Assembly (NCBI GenBank): GCA_021796535.1
Contig: JAKABW010000002.1
Location: 88,964 to 152,963, forward strand
DNA: 64,000 nt
Source of the DNA: Actinomycetes bacterium
GTDB taxonomy: Bacteria; Actinomycetota; Acidimicrobiia; Acidimicrobiales; Bog-793
Direction of reading: 5' to 3'
The notes beneath the pieces were generated by a model that was given only the letters and a program-made list of their open reading frames with translations, did no database searches and was not told where the DNA came from. Made by a program: the position numbers and the translations under genes. Shown here piece after piece: positions 47,872 through 57,540 of the stretch (positions are counted from its first letter, which is position 1; the number at the start of each line of letters is the position of its first letter).

Positions 47872-49187
47872 GCACTCTGCTGGAAGATCTGCGCGAAGAT
47901 CTGCTGGCGGCTGCCAAGATTAAGCGTTACGGAAAAGTAATCCGCATGGTGGGCATGTCGATAGAGGTGTCCGGCGTGGACTCGGCGATCGGCGACGGTT
48001 GTCTGATCTACCGCGACAAAGAAGGCCCCGTCATGGCCGAAGTGGTGGCTTTGAACGAAGCCAGTTTGGTGTGTCTCCCCTACGGCAGCACCAACGGCTT
48101 AAAAATAGGCGCACTGGTGGAACCGCTGTACAGGCCGTTGCCGATTCATGTCGGGCAGGATTTGCTGGGTCGGGTCGTGGACGGATTGGGCATGCCGATG
48201 GACGGCGGTGCCGGTTTGTTCAAGCTTGCTCAGGTCAGCGTGGATGCCGTTCCCCCCCATCCTCTGAAGCGGAAGCTGGTGACCGAGCAATTGGAGCTCG
48301 GCGTCAAAGTGCTGGACGCTTTCATTCCCTGCGGCAAAGGCCAGAGGCTCGGTATTTTTGCCGGATCCGGGGTCGGAAAATCTTCCCTCATGTCCATGAT
48401 TATCAGGGGGACGAAAGCGGACGTGTCGGTGGTGGCGCTTATCGGGGAAAGAGGCCGTGAGGTTTCCGAGCTTATCGAACGCGACATAGGAAAAGAAGGT
48501 TTAAAAAATTCCGTGGTGGTGGTGGCAACTTCGGACGCCCCGGCGTTGGTGAGGATAAGAGCCGCCTTTACTGCCACGCGGATCGCGGAATGGTTCAGAG
48601 ACCAAGGGAAAGACGTGCTTTTATTCATGGATTCTCTGACACGCTTTGCCATGGCGCAAAGAGAGGTGGGGCTTGCCGCAGGTGAGCCTCCCGCAACGCG
48701 TGGGTATCCCCCTTCGGTTTTTGGTCTGTTGCCGAAGCTTCTTGAACGCGCCGGCACGGCCGAAAGCGGTTCCATAACCGGTCTTTACACCGTTTTGGTG
48801 GAGGGTGACGACATGAATGAGCCGATAGCCGACTCGGCCCGTTCGATTCTGGACGGTCACATCCAGCTTTCCCGTCAGATAGCGGAAAAAGGGCATTATC
48901 CGGCGGTGGACGTATTGGGTTCCATATCCCGCGTGGCGCCGGCGATCACGAGCGAAACAATGCAGGAGCACCAAATTTCGGTCCGTCGCCTGTTGGCCGC
49001 GTACAGGGATTCAAAAGATTTGATAGAAATAAACGCTTATGTTCCGGGAACCGATCCGGACGTGGATGCCGCCATTAAGAAAAAGCCGTTGATTGATGAG
49101 TTTACCGCTCAAAAAACCGTCGAATTGTACTCTCTGAGAGAAACGGCGGAAAGACTTCAGCAATTGTTGGCGGGCGGTGAAGCGTGA
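47868..49187 (+). CDS. fliI: Flagellum-specific ATPase FliI
   Basis: GIFAGSGVGKSSLMSMI, ALIGERGREVSELIERD, LLFMDSLTRFAMAQREVGLAAGEPPATRGYPPSVF. Confidence 0.96.
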   Translation: MSTLLEDLREDLLAAAKIKRYGKVIRMVGMSIEVSGVDSAIGDGCLIYRDKEGPVMAEVVALNEASLVCLPYGSTNGLKIGALVEPLYRPLPIHVGQDLLGRVVDGLGMPMDGGAGLFKLAQVSVDAVPPHPLKRKLVTEQLELGVKVLDAFIPCGKGQRLGIFAGSGVGKSSLMSMIIRGTKADVSVVALIGERGREVSELIERDIGKEGLKNSVVVVATSDAPALVRIRAAFTATRIAEWFRDQGKDVLLFMDSLTRFAMAQREVGLAAGEPPATRGYPPSVFGLLPKLLERAGTAESGSITGLYTVLVEGDDMNEPIADSARSILDGHIQLSRQIAEKGHYPAVDVLGSISRVAPAITSETMQEHQISVRRLLAAYRDSKDLIEINAYVPGTDPDVDAAIKKKPLIDEFTAQKTVELYSLRETAERLQQLLAGGEA

Positions 49188-49675
49188 AACGCTACGTTTT
49201 CAATCTGTCCGCCGTTTTGAGGGTACGCAAAGTGGAGCTGGCCTTATCCAGGCAAAGTATCGCTGCCGTTTCGCAAAAATACTTTGCCGTGGGGCAGGAT
49301 ATATTGCGTCTGGAAGAGCGTTACGACTCCGCCATGCAAAGCGCGGAAAACAGCGGCGAGCAACCGACGCTGCTTTACCTGGAACAGGCTTCCCGCATAT
49401 ATAACGATATTGTGGCGCGCAAAAAAGATTTGGCGAAACTGCAGGAGCTTTTGAACCGGGAAAAGCTTTTGGGGATTGAGAGGGAACGGAAAGTAGAAGT
49501 TCTGGAAAATATCGACCGCGAAAGAAAACTTGCCTGGCTGCACGAGTGCGACAGAGAGGAATCGATACTTCTGGACGAGATAGGCTCGACAAAATCTCTG
49601 ATCGCAATGCAAAAAACGGCAAAACGCATTCGCGAGCGCGAGAAACTCGGAAGGGGGGGCCATTATGACAATTGA
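49184..49675 (+). CDS. fliJ: FliJ-like
   Basis: MKRYVFNLSAVLRVRKVELAL, coiled coil, directly after fliI. Confidence 0.75.
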   Translation: MKRYVFNLSAVLRVRKVELALSRQSIAAVSQKYFAVGQDILRLEERYDSAMQSAENSGEQPTLLYLEQASRIYNDIVARKKDLAKLQELLNREKLLGIERERKVEVLENIDRERKLAWLHECDREESILLDEIGSTKSLIAMQKTAKRIREREKLGRGGHYDN

Positions 49676-50873
49676 CACGGCTTCCATCCCCGCGCTGTCG
49701 CAATTAAATCAGATCCAATCTTTTTTCAATACCATGAAGCCGTTGTCGGGCACGGGCGGTCTTTCCTCGTCTTCTGGCGTCACCAATCCTTTTGAAGTTT
49801 TGTTGGCCGGCGAATCGGGCTCGGCTTCGTCTGTTGCGCCTTCTTCTGCCGCTCAGAGCACAAATCTTTTGTCGCAAACCGGGGGCACGGCAACCCTTCC
49901 CGCAACCCTGCAGACGGCCATCAACTCCGGAGCCGACGCGTCGGGGGTGGCGATAGTACAGGCCGCCACGAACCAACTCGGCGTCCCTTATGTTTGGGGA
50001 GGTTCCAATCCGAGCTCCGGCTTTGACTGTTCCGGGCTCGTGCAGTATGTTTTTTCCACTCTGGGGGTATCGTTGCCCCGTACGGCGGCGCAACAAGAGC
50101 AAGTCGGTATGCCCGTGGCAAATTTGGCTTCCGCTCAACCGGGGGATTTGCTCTTTTTCGAACCGGGACAAAACGGCGCACCGCCGGGCCAGGCCGGTCA
50201 CGTCGCCATTTACATCGGAAACGGCCAGATGATTGCGGCCCCGCAAACGGGACAGGATGTTCAGGTGCAGCCCGTTCCCTCCGCCCCGCTTGCCATACGC
50301 AGGATCACTGTTCCGACAACAGGCAATTCCCAGGCGCAAAATGCCGGTTCTTCCCTAGCTGGTTCTCAGATCAATTATTCCGGTTCTTCGGGAGTCACTC
50401 CCCAGATCAATTATTCCGGTTCCGTTCCCACTTCTTCGGCGGTATTCGGAGGCAATGCCGGGGTGCAGATGATCGGAAACGTTCCCGTGCCGTTGCAGTA
50501 CGTATCCCAGATCGAAAACGCCTCCGCATCCACCGGGGTGCCGGCGCCTCTCATCTCGGCAATTCTTTACAACGAATCGCGATTTAATCCCTCCGTCGTC
50601 TCCGTGGCCGGAGCCGAAGGCATAGCCCAGTTTATGCCGGGAACAGCGGCCGCCAATAATGTCAATCCCTGGAATCCCGCTTCGGCAATCCAGGGAGAAG
50701 CACAGTTGCTGGCCGGTTTTCACAGCGCATTCGGAAACTGGAGCGACGCCATAGCCGCCTATGCGGCGGGAGGTTCCGCCGTTCAGCAGGCCGGTGGAAT
50801 TCCACAGACCGGCAACACCGGTCAATATGTTCAAAGTGTATTGTCACTGGCACAGATGGGAGTTGGATCATGA
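49665..50873 (+). CDS. Dual-domain peptidoglycan hydrolase (NlpC/P60 plus lytic transglycosylase SLT)
   Basis: VPYVWGGSNPSSGFDCSGLVQYVF...PGDLLFFEPG...GHVAIYIGNGQMI; ISAILYNESRFNPSVVSVAGAEGIAQFMPGTAA...AIAAYAAG. Confidence 0.92.
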   Translation: MTIDTASIPALSQLNQIQSFFNTMKPLSGTGGLSSSSGVTNPFEVLLAGESGSASSVAPSSAAQSTNLLSQTGGTATLPATLQTAINSGADASGVAIVQAATNQLGVPYVWGGSNPSSGFDCSGLVQYVFSTLGVSLPRTAAQQEQVGMPVANLASAQPGDLLFFEPGQNGAPPGQAGHVAIYIGNGQMIAAPQTGQDVQVQPVPSAPLAIRRITVPTTGNSQAQNAGSSLAGSQINYSGSSGVTPQINYSGSVPTSSAVFGGNAGVQMIGNVPVPLQYVSQIENASASTGVPAPLISAILYNESRFNPSVVSVAGAEGIAQFMPGTAAANNVNPWNPASAIQGEAQLLAGFHSAFGNWSDAIAAYAAGGSAVQQAGGIPQTGNTGQYVQSVLSLAQMGVGS

Positions 50874-52459
50874 GCAAAGTTGCTTTGTCTTCGCAATTGT
50901 CGGCCGCTCTTTCCTCCGGACGGACCGCAGGCGTAAAAACGCAACAGGAAAAAGGCGGTTCCGGTACCTCGTCGGGACACGGCCAAAGCGAAGAAAACGC
51001 CGGATTTATGGCCTTTGTCGCAAATTATTTTCAAGCGGCAGAGACAAAAGGAGAAAAAGCCGCAGTTCATGCCGGACAGATACCGGCAGAACATAACACC
51101 ACCGCCGGAAGCGGGTTAAAAGCAGCCGTGCCGACGGAGGCGGGCGCTCATCCGGGCGGCACCGCCGCCACGGAAGGACAAGCGCACCAAAGCGGAAAGG
51201 AGGCAAAGCCCGTTCCGGCAAAGCAGGAAGTTTTTCCGTCCGTCGTCTGCCCCGTTTCCGTCGTTGTAACGGCGGCATCGCAGGGAGCAAGCGACAAGCA
51301 GCCGGTTCAAAATAACCCCGTCGACGCGGCGGTACAAAAAACGCAGGCGGCGGAAGGACCGTCGGCAAAATTGCATGTGCCCCCCGCCGCCGAACAGAAC
51401 AACGCGAATCCTTTGCCACACGTCGCCGAACAGAACAATGCGAATCCTTTGCCGCACGACAAAAATCTCCCGACACAGTACCAGGCCAGAAATACCGCTG
51501 TCCCGGAACAACAAAATACCTCAGTTTCTGTTCCGACCATATCGGCGGGAAAGAACGCCAGTGCCGGTGCGGCCAAACAGTCAAACCTTGTTGCCGAACC
51601 GAATTTGCAAACAGCTTCCGTGTCGTCGGAGGGGAAAAATGGACAGAACTCTTCCGGTACGGCAAAGAACGAAAGCGTTGTGCCGGGCAACGGAGCCAAA
51701 AGCGGCCATGCCTCCGTGTCCGTCGGGAGCAATTTTGGGGCTACGGAGACGAAAGCTGTCTTTGCGGCGGGTAATGCCGCTCAGTCTTTTCAAAGTATTC
51801 CCGTCGCCGGTTCCGAGGTAACCCCGAGTGTGGAAGCGAAAAATACCGTTATGACAAATGCTCCGGGCTTTTCGGCGGCGACAAAAAACAGCAAAACCGC
51901 TGCCTTTATTGATGCGCCGCATCCCGCGCCAAAAGCTGCAGCGGAAGCGAAGCCTTCTTATGCGGCAAGCGATGCGACTGTGGTTGTGCCTTCCGCCCCG
52001 AAGGAGGTATCTTCCGTGAGTGTCCCCGTCTCGTCGCAGCAAAATGCCCCTGCTGAATTCATGTCCGGAAATTCGGTGTTTTTTATGCAGTTGTCCCAGG
52101 TCCGTCTGCTTTCGAACGGTACATACAATATGAGCGCGGTACTGACTCCGCCGGAATTGGGGAAAGTTGAAGCGGAGGTAAAACTTTCAAACGGCATAAT
52201 CTCCGTTGCCATCACTTCGCACAGTCCACAAACCCACAATCTCTTGCTGCAACACGGACGGGAGATAGCCGAAACCCTGCAGAGCGATTTGGGCAATGTG
52301 AGTTTTTCTTTGCAGCAAGACAAAGGTCAAAGTTTTGGCGGCGGGAAAAATCAGCAAAGCTCCCCTCCCCCCGGCGGCGAACAAACGCCGGCGCAGGGTG
52401 AAGAAATGATTTTGCACAGCCTTTATTTGGGTGCAAATTCCCTCCATGTGGTTCTCTAG
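50870..52459 (+). CDS. fliK: Flagellar hook-length control protein FliK
   Basis: Low-complexity N-terminus; C-terminal LTPPELGKVEAEVKLSNGIISVAITSHSPQTHNLLLQHGREIAETLQ. Confidence 0.88.
   Translation: MSKVALSSQLSAALSSGRTAGVKTQQEKGGSGTSSGHGQSEENAGFMAFVANYFQAAETKGEKAAVHAGQIPAEHNTTAGSGLKAAVPTEAGAHPGGTAATEGQAHQSGKEAKPVPAKQEVFPSVVCPVSVVVTAASQGASDKQPVQNNPVDAAVQKTQAAEGPSAKLHVPPAAEQNNANPLPHVAEQNNANPLPHDKNLPTQYQARNTAVPEQQNTSVSVPTISAGKNASAGAAKQSNLVAEPNLQTASVSSEGKNGQNSSGTAKNESVVPGNGAKSGHASVSVGSNFGATETKAVFAAGNAAQSFQSIPVAGSEVTPSVEAKNTVMTNAPGFSAATKNSKTAAFIDAPHPAPKAAAEAKPSYAASDATVVVPSAPKEVSSVSVPVSSQQNAPAEFMSGNSVFFMQLSQVRLLSNGTYNMSAVLTPPELGKVEAEVKLSNGIISVAITSHSPQTHNLLLQHGREIAETLQSDLGNVSFSLQQDKGQSFGGGKNQQSSPPPGGEQTPAQGEEMILHSLYLGANSLHVVL
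51389..51460 (+). repeat. 36-bp tandem repeat x2 within fliK (AEQNNANPLPHV unit)
   Basis: gccgaacagaacaaNgcgaatcctttgccNcac starts at 51389 and 51425. Confidence 0.9.
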
Positions 52460-52480
52460 ACAGAAAAAGAAAGGAAAGAA

Positions 52481-52954
52481 ATGATTCAATCTGTCACTCC
52501 CCTTACAAACGCTTCCCAGTCAACCGGCTCCGCCGGCGGTTCCGGAAACACAGCTTCGATCGCTTCGGCGACCAACGGTTTGCTGAATCCAAATCAATTT
52601 TTATCGTTGTTGGTGGACAGCTTAAAGTATCAGAACCCGCTCAATCCCACCAGCAGCGCGCAATTTCTCAGCCAGCTGGCCGCTTTGAGTCAGGTCCAAT
52701 CGGAGCAGCAAATAGCCCAGACCCAGCAGGTGGCGGCCGCCACTTCTTTGATAGGACAGGTGGTAAGCGGATCCGACCTGAGCGGAGCCCCCGTTTCCGG
52801 AACTGCCACCGGTTTTTCGATAACCCCAAACGGGCCGACCATCAACGTGGGTTCCAATACCATCTCGCTCGGTTCGATAGATTCCGTGGGGCCGGTTCCC
52901 GCCGGCACCGCTTCGCAGAGCTCATCCTCGGCCGCCGCCGGCACCGCGGCCTAA
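52481..52954 (+). CDS. flgD: Flagellar hook assembly protein FlgD
   Basis: LNPNQFLSLLVDSLKYQNPLNPTSSAQFLSQLAALSQVQSEQQ. Confidence 0.93.
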   Translation: MIQSVTPLTNASQSTGSAGGSGNTASIASATNGLLNPNQFLSLLVDSLKYQNPLNPTSSAQFLSQLAALSQVQSEQQIAQTQQVAAATSLIGQVVSGSDLSGAPVSGTATGFSITPNGPTINVGSNTISLGSIDSVGPVPAGTASQSSSSAAAGTAA

Positions 52955-53042
52955 ATTTTTATGAAAGGAAGTGCAAATTTTAAACAGCAGAAAACAGAGA
53001 CTATAAGACAACTACGACATTTAGAAAGAAAGGAACATATAT

Positions 53043-54305
53043 ATGACAATACGTTCACTCGCTGCCGCAGACTCGGGTATCTCCACCATGCAGACGGCTA
53101 TTGACACGATAGGAAACAATGTGGCAAACGCCAGTACAAACGGTTACAAATCAACCACGGCCCAGTTTGAGGATGTGTTGACGGAGCAATTGACTCCCGC
53201 CAGCTCAGCCTCATCCACGCTGGCAAGCACGAATCCATCAACCATCGGAGCCGGTGCACAGCTGGCCGGGATGGAAACGAATTTTGCCGAAGGGGCGATA
53301 GTTCAGACCGGAGTGCCGACCGACTCTGCCATCCAGGGAAACGGGTTTTACATAGTAAAACAGGGCGGCAACACTTATTATACCCGAAACGGTTCATTCC
53401 AATTGGACGTCAACGGGGTGTTGTCGACTTTGAACGGCGGCATAGTGCAGGGTTGGTCCGGCACCACCCCGACGACCGGACCCACCGGACCCATCACCAT
53501 CCCATCCAATTTGACCATCGCTCCTCAGGAAACAGCCAATGTGGACATGGGCGGCAATATTCCTTCGGGCGGTACGGCCTTTACCACCACTGCGACGCTG
53601 TATGACGCCCAAGGCAACCAGGTTCCCCTGACTCTTACCTACACACCCACGGGAACCGCCAACCAATGGACGATGCAGGCCACCGTAAACGGACAGAAGC
53701 TGTTTGCCTCCGGCATAACGTTAAACTTTAATGCCTCCGGCCAGCTTACCAGCTATGCAGTCGACGGAGGGGCGACGACCACGGTGACCGGCCAGTCGAG
53801 CATTGCCACAACGCAGCCGATGCCGACCGGATTTCAGTGGAACGAAACAAAATTAAACTTTGTTTTCCCGGCCCCGAGTACTTCTCAGGCGGTAACTCAG
53901 TACACCACCAGCCAAACCGTCGGGGTTACGAATCAGGACGGGTATACCCAAGGCGCTTTGCAGTCTTGGTCGATAGGTCAAAACGGCATTATTACTGGAA
54001 CGTTTACCAACGGCCAGTCCCAACAATTGGGCACGATTTCTCTGGCCAATTTCACCAATCCGGGCGGCCTGGAAAACATGGGGAATTTGGATTACCAGTC
54101 AACTGCCGCATCCGGACAGCCCCAGGTGGGCGTTCCGGGGACCAACGGGAGCGGGACTTTATTGGGCGGAGCACTGGAGCAGTCAAACGTGGACCTGGCC
54201 AGCCAGCTGACAAATTTGGTGGAGGCGCAAACAAATTATGAAGCCGACACGAAGGTAATTTCGACCACGCAGACGGTCCTTCAGGCGCTGGTAACCAACG
54301 CCTGA
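53043..54305 (+). CDS. flgE: Flagellar hook protein FlgE
   Basis: MTIRSLAAADSGISTMQTAIDTIGNNVANASTNGYKS...LLGGALEQSNVDLASQLTNLVEAQTNYEADTKV. Confidence 0.94.
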   Translation: MTIRSLAAADSGISTMQTAIDTIGNNVANASTNGYKSTTAQFEDVLTEQLTPASSASSTLASTNPSTIGAGAQLAGMETNFAEGAIVQTGVPTDSAIQGNGFYIVKQGGNTYYTRNGSFQLDVNGVLSTLNGGIVQGWSGTTPTTGPTGPITIPSNLTIAPQETANVDMGGNIPSGGTAFTTTATLYDAQGNQVPLTLTYTPTGTANQWTMQATVNGQKLFASGITLNFNASGQLTSYAVDGGATTTVTGQSSIATTQPMPTGFQWNETKLNFVFPAPSTSQAVTQYTTSQTVGVTNQDGYTQGALQSWSIGQNGIITGTFTNGQSQQLGTISLANFTNPGGLENMGNLDYQSTAASGQPQVGVPGTNGSGTLLGGALEQSNVDLASQLTNLVEAQTNYEADTKVISTTQTVLQALVTNA

Positions 54306-54515
54306 TCTGTTTTAGCGGTTGTTTGTTTGTGTAATTTTCATTGTAAATAAGGCAAAACACGATACATGGAAGGGCAAATCCAAACCGACTCCTGTCGTTA
54401 GAGCATACGATGCCGGAGCAAAACAAGACATCTGATCCGCAAGGAACGGCCGTTTTCTTCTTGCTCCAGCATCAACCGGGAATCGCGGTTCTCGGAAGCG
54501 ACGGGAGATCGGTCT

Positions 54516-54806
54516 GTGATTTGGGTAACTACTAAAGACGGTTCACGGCTGGCATTGAATATCGACCGGATCGAACGCGTGGAATTGAACCCGATATCTC
54601 CGACGAAAGAATCCAATATTTTTTTTGTGGGAGGAGGGCGTTTGACGGTTGCGGAACCTCCGGAAAAAATAGTGGAAGAGATCATGGAGAGCAAAGCCCA
54701 GACCATTGCCCTCTCTCTTTCCATGTCCACCTATTTGGACAAAAATACAAATTTAGTCGACATACCAAAACTTCACGTTTTTCACCCTGAGGAACCAACT
54801 CCATGA
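54516..54806 (+). CDS. flbD: FlbD-family flagellar protein
   Basis: MIWVTTKDGSRLALNIDRIERVE, between flgE and motA. Confidence 0.8.
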   Translation: MIWVTTKDGSRLALNIDRIERVELNPISPTKESNIFFVGGGRLTVAEPPEKIVEEIMESKAQTIALSLSMSTYLDKNTNLVDIPKLHVFHPEEPTP

Positions 54807-55615
54807 CGCCTGTCGGAATATTCGTAGCACTCGGTTCGATTATGATGTCGATGATCATGGATCACGGCAAGCCCACTTCTTTGATCAACATTCCGGCCAT
54901 GCTCCTTGTTTTCGGAGGCACGGTGGGCGTATCGATAGCCGGAGTCAGAAAAAAAGATTTCAAACCCATCCGGGGTGCATTTAAAGCGGCTTTGCGGCAA
55001 AAGAAGAAAAAGACCTGGAACGCTCCCGAGTTCGCCCAACACCTGATGGAGGTCTCCCGTGAGGCAAGAACGGCCGGTTTGTTGGCGCTCGAAAACGGTT
55101 TGCCGGAAGCAAAAAAAGACCCTTTTCTCAAAACGGGCGTGGAACTCATCACCACCACCAGCGATCCGGAACGCGTTCGCTCCGTCTTGGGAGCCGAAAT
55201 CAACGGTATGAGGGCCCGCCATAAGGTCGGCATCAAATACTTTCAGGACATGGGCGGTTTTGCCCCGACCATCGGCATTATCGGTACCGTCATGGGTCTT
55301 GTCCGGGTGTTGGGCAACCTCAGTCAGCCGTCCAGCCTGGGTGCGGCCATTGCCAGTGCGTTCACCGCCACCCTGTGGGGAGTCATGAGTGCCAATATAT
55401 TTTGGATCCCCATTTCCAATAAGCTGAAAACCCTTACCGACGACGAAGTGAGAAGGAAAGAACTCGTCATCGAAGGCCTTCTGGCGATCCAGGAAGGTCT
55501 GACGGGTCCGCAGTTGAAAGACAGGTTGGATCCGTTCCTCGCTCCGCGCGAAAGAGACGGGGGCAAAGGGAAAAAGGATAAAAAAGCGGTAAAGCAGGAT
55601 GAGGCGGCGGCATGA
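54803..55615 (+). CDS. motA: Flagellar motor stator MotA
   Basis: SLINIPAMLLVFGGTVGVSIAG...FAPTIGIIGTVMGLVRVL...ASAFTATLWGVMSAN. Confidence 0.93.
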   Translation: MTPVGIFVALGSIMMSMIMDHGKPTSLINIPAMLLVFGGTVGVSIAGVRKKDFKPIRGAFKAALRQKKKKTWNAPEFAQHLMEVSREARTAGLLALENGLPEAKKDPFLKTGVELITTTSDPERVRSVLGAEINGMRARHKVGIKYFQDMGGFAPTIGIIGTVMGLVRVLGNLSQPSSLGAAIASAFTATLWGVMSANIFWIPISNKLKTLTDDEVRRKELVIEGLLAIQEGLTGPQLKDRLDPFLAPRERDGGKGKKDKKAVKQDEAAA

Positions 55616-56370
55616 GCGGGCCCCATGCCGGAAGAGCCAGGAAAGACGCCGGCGGAGATGTTGAGGAAGAACATGAAGGCGGCATGGAAAGGTGGCTTCT
55701 TACCTATTCCGATATGATCACCCTTTTGCTGGCCCTTTTTATCGTGCTTTACGCTCTTTCCAGTTTGAATAAGGTCAAATATGCCGAATTTGCCAAAGGC
55801 CTCAAAACAAGTTTCAACAACGGCCCCAGCCAGCCCTCTTCTTCAAGGACCGTTACCAGCAAGAAATTGGGAAAACTCAAGATAACCAAAGGGGCTGCTT
55901 CCCTTTCTCAACTCGAGAAACAAATACAGCAGGCTTTAAAAAAGGCAGGACTCATCCATGATGTGAATATTTCCATCCAGGCACGCGGCTTGATAGTTTC
56001 TTTGGTGACGGGAAAGACATTTTATTCAAAAGACTCCGCGGCGCTTTCTCCGGTCGGCGAAAGAGTCGTGAATGTGGCCGGATCCGTGATAGCCAAGCAC
56101 ACGAATCTGGTCAACGTGGACGGGTATACGGATAATGAACCGATATTGGGCGGGCCGTATACGAGCAATTGGCAACTCAGTGCCCAACGGGCCGTTGTGG
56201 TGGTTTTGGCACTGCAAAATGAAGCGCATGTCAATCCGACGAGACTTTATGCCGTTGGTTTTGGACAGTACCATCCGATTGTGCCGAATATTTCTCCGGC
56301 CAATCAGGCTAAAAACAGAAGAGTGGAAATAGTTGTATCGCCGCCGGGAAAAAAGGTAGTGCTGCCATGA
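55612..56370 (+). CDS. motB: Flagellar motor stator MotB
   Basis: MERWLLTYSDMITLLLALFIVLYALSS; OmpA-like C-terminus VDGYTDNEPI...SAQRAVVVV. Confidence 0.93.
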   Translation: MSGPHAGRARKDAGGDVEEEHEGGMERWLLTYSDMITLLLALFIVLYALSSLNKVKYAEFAKGLKTSFNNGPSQPSSSRTVTSKKLGKLKITKGAASLSQLEKQIQQALKKAGLIHDVNISIQARGLIVSLVTGKTFYSKDSAALSPVGERVVNVAGSVIAKHTNLVNVDGYTDNEPILGGPYTSNWQLSAQRAVVVVLALQNEAHVNPTRLYAVGFGQYHPIVPNISPANQAKNRRVEIVVSPPGKKVVLP

Positions 56371-57245
56371 TAACGGTTGTACCGTATGATTTTAGACGGA
56401 ATGAAACTCTGGACAGGCATCAAAGGCGCGCTCTGAATGCCGCCATTGATTTCTTTATTCGTCACGGTTCTGTGAGCATTTCCTCATCTTTGCGCAAAGC
56501 CTGTCAGATTACCCTTGTCGACGTAACGGAGATGACTTGGAAAGACATCACCAACAAACTCGGGGAAAAGCCGTACATGGCGACTTTTGGCGTCGAGCCT
56601 TTACAGGGAAGACTTTTTGCGGCCATGCCGCTGCAAGACGCCGTCCGGATCATCGACTTTCGCCTGGGCGGCGGCACACTTCCGCCGTTTGAGCGTCACA
56701 GCGATCCGACCGATACTGATTTGGCAATTTTGGCAAGCGTCATGGAATCTCTGATCGGGGAATTGGGTATCGCTTTTTCCAAACAGGGACTTGTCAAAAT
56801 CGTTCTGTTGTCTCAGGAAGCAAGCAGACAGTATTTGCAAATTGCCGGTCAGTTCGAGCTGTTCTTAAAGATCGAAATTGAAATAAACATTTTGGATGAA
56901 ACAACCGTGCCCCTCTATCTGATTTTTCCGATCGTTTTGATAAGGGGGATTATCCGCGATCTGCAACTCGGGGTCGACGAGAAAGAAGACGCTGTAAAAC
57001 TGCTCGACAAAGAAGTTATTTTAAAGACCCCGATCGATGTATGGTTGGAAATTCCGCCAATTCCGATTACGCCGGAAGCCATAGCGCAACTGTCCCCCGG
57101 TGACGTCATACCTTTTTTCTACCCGGTATCGGCACCGCTTGACATCATGGCGGAAGGCGTGTTGGTGGGAAAAGGCAAACAATACGCGATCGGATCGAAA
57201 ATAGTGTGTTCCGTCTCTGAGGAGGTAAATAACAATGACGACTGA
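56367..57245 (+). CDS. fliM: Flagellar motor switch protein FliM, N-terminally short
   Basis: VVPYDFRRNETLDRHQRRALNAAIDFFIRHGSVSISSSL...RIIDFRLGGGTLP; starts within ATGA overlap with the motB stop. Confidence 0.85.
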   Translation: MITVVPYDFRRNETLDRHQRRALNAAIDFFIRHGSVSISSSLRKACQITLVDVTEMTWKDITNKLGEKPYMATFGVEPLQGRLFAAMPLQDAVRIIDFRLGGGTLPPFERHSDPTDTDLAILASVMESLIGELGIAFSKQGLVKIVLLSQEASRQYLQIAGQFELFLKIEIEINILDETTVPLYLIFPIVLIRGIIRDLQLGVDEKEDAVKLLDKEVILKTPIDVWLEIPPIPITPEAIAQLSPGDVIPFFYPVSAPLDIMAEGVLVGKGKQYAIGSKIVCSVSEEVNNNDD

Positions 57246-57540
57246 TGCTGTCGAGGAGGCAAAGATCCTGAATGATCAGGATGATATCTGGAGTGCCAGA
57301 TCTGCTCGGCTAAAAGACGTGCATCTTATGATAAGTGCCCAAATTGGCCGTACCAAACTTCCCATCAGGTCTGTTTTGGATTTGGCGGTCGGACAAGTCA
57401 TCGAACTTGACCGGCAGGTGGGCTCGCCCATCGATATAGTGGCCAACAATGAGATTATTATCGCCAAAGGCGAGGTAGTGGAAGTAAACGGTGAATACGG
57501 GGTGCGTATTACGGAAGTAGTGAACTCCGCGGTAAGCTGA
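57235..57540 (+). CDS. fliN: Flagellar motor switch protein FliN
   Basis: QIGRTKLPIRSVLDLAVGQVIELDRQVGSPIDIVANNEIIIAKGEVVEVNGEYGVRITEV. Confidence 0.93.
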   Translation: MTTDAVEEAKILNDQDDIWSARSARLKDVHLMISAQIGRTKLPIRSVLDLAVGQVIELDRQVGSPIDIVANNEIIIAKGEVVEVNGEYGVRITEVVNSAVS

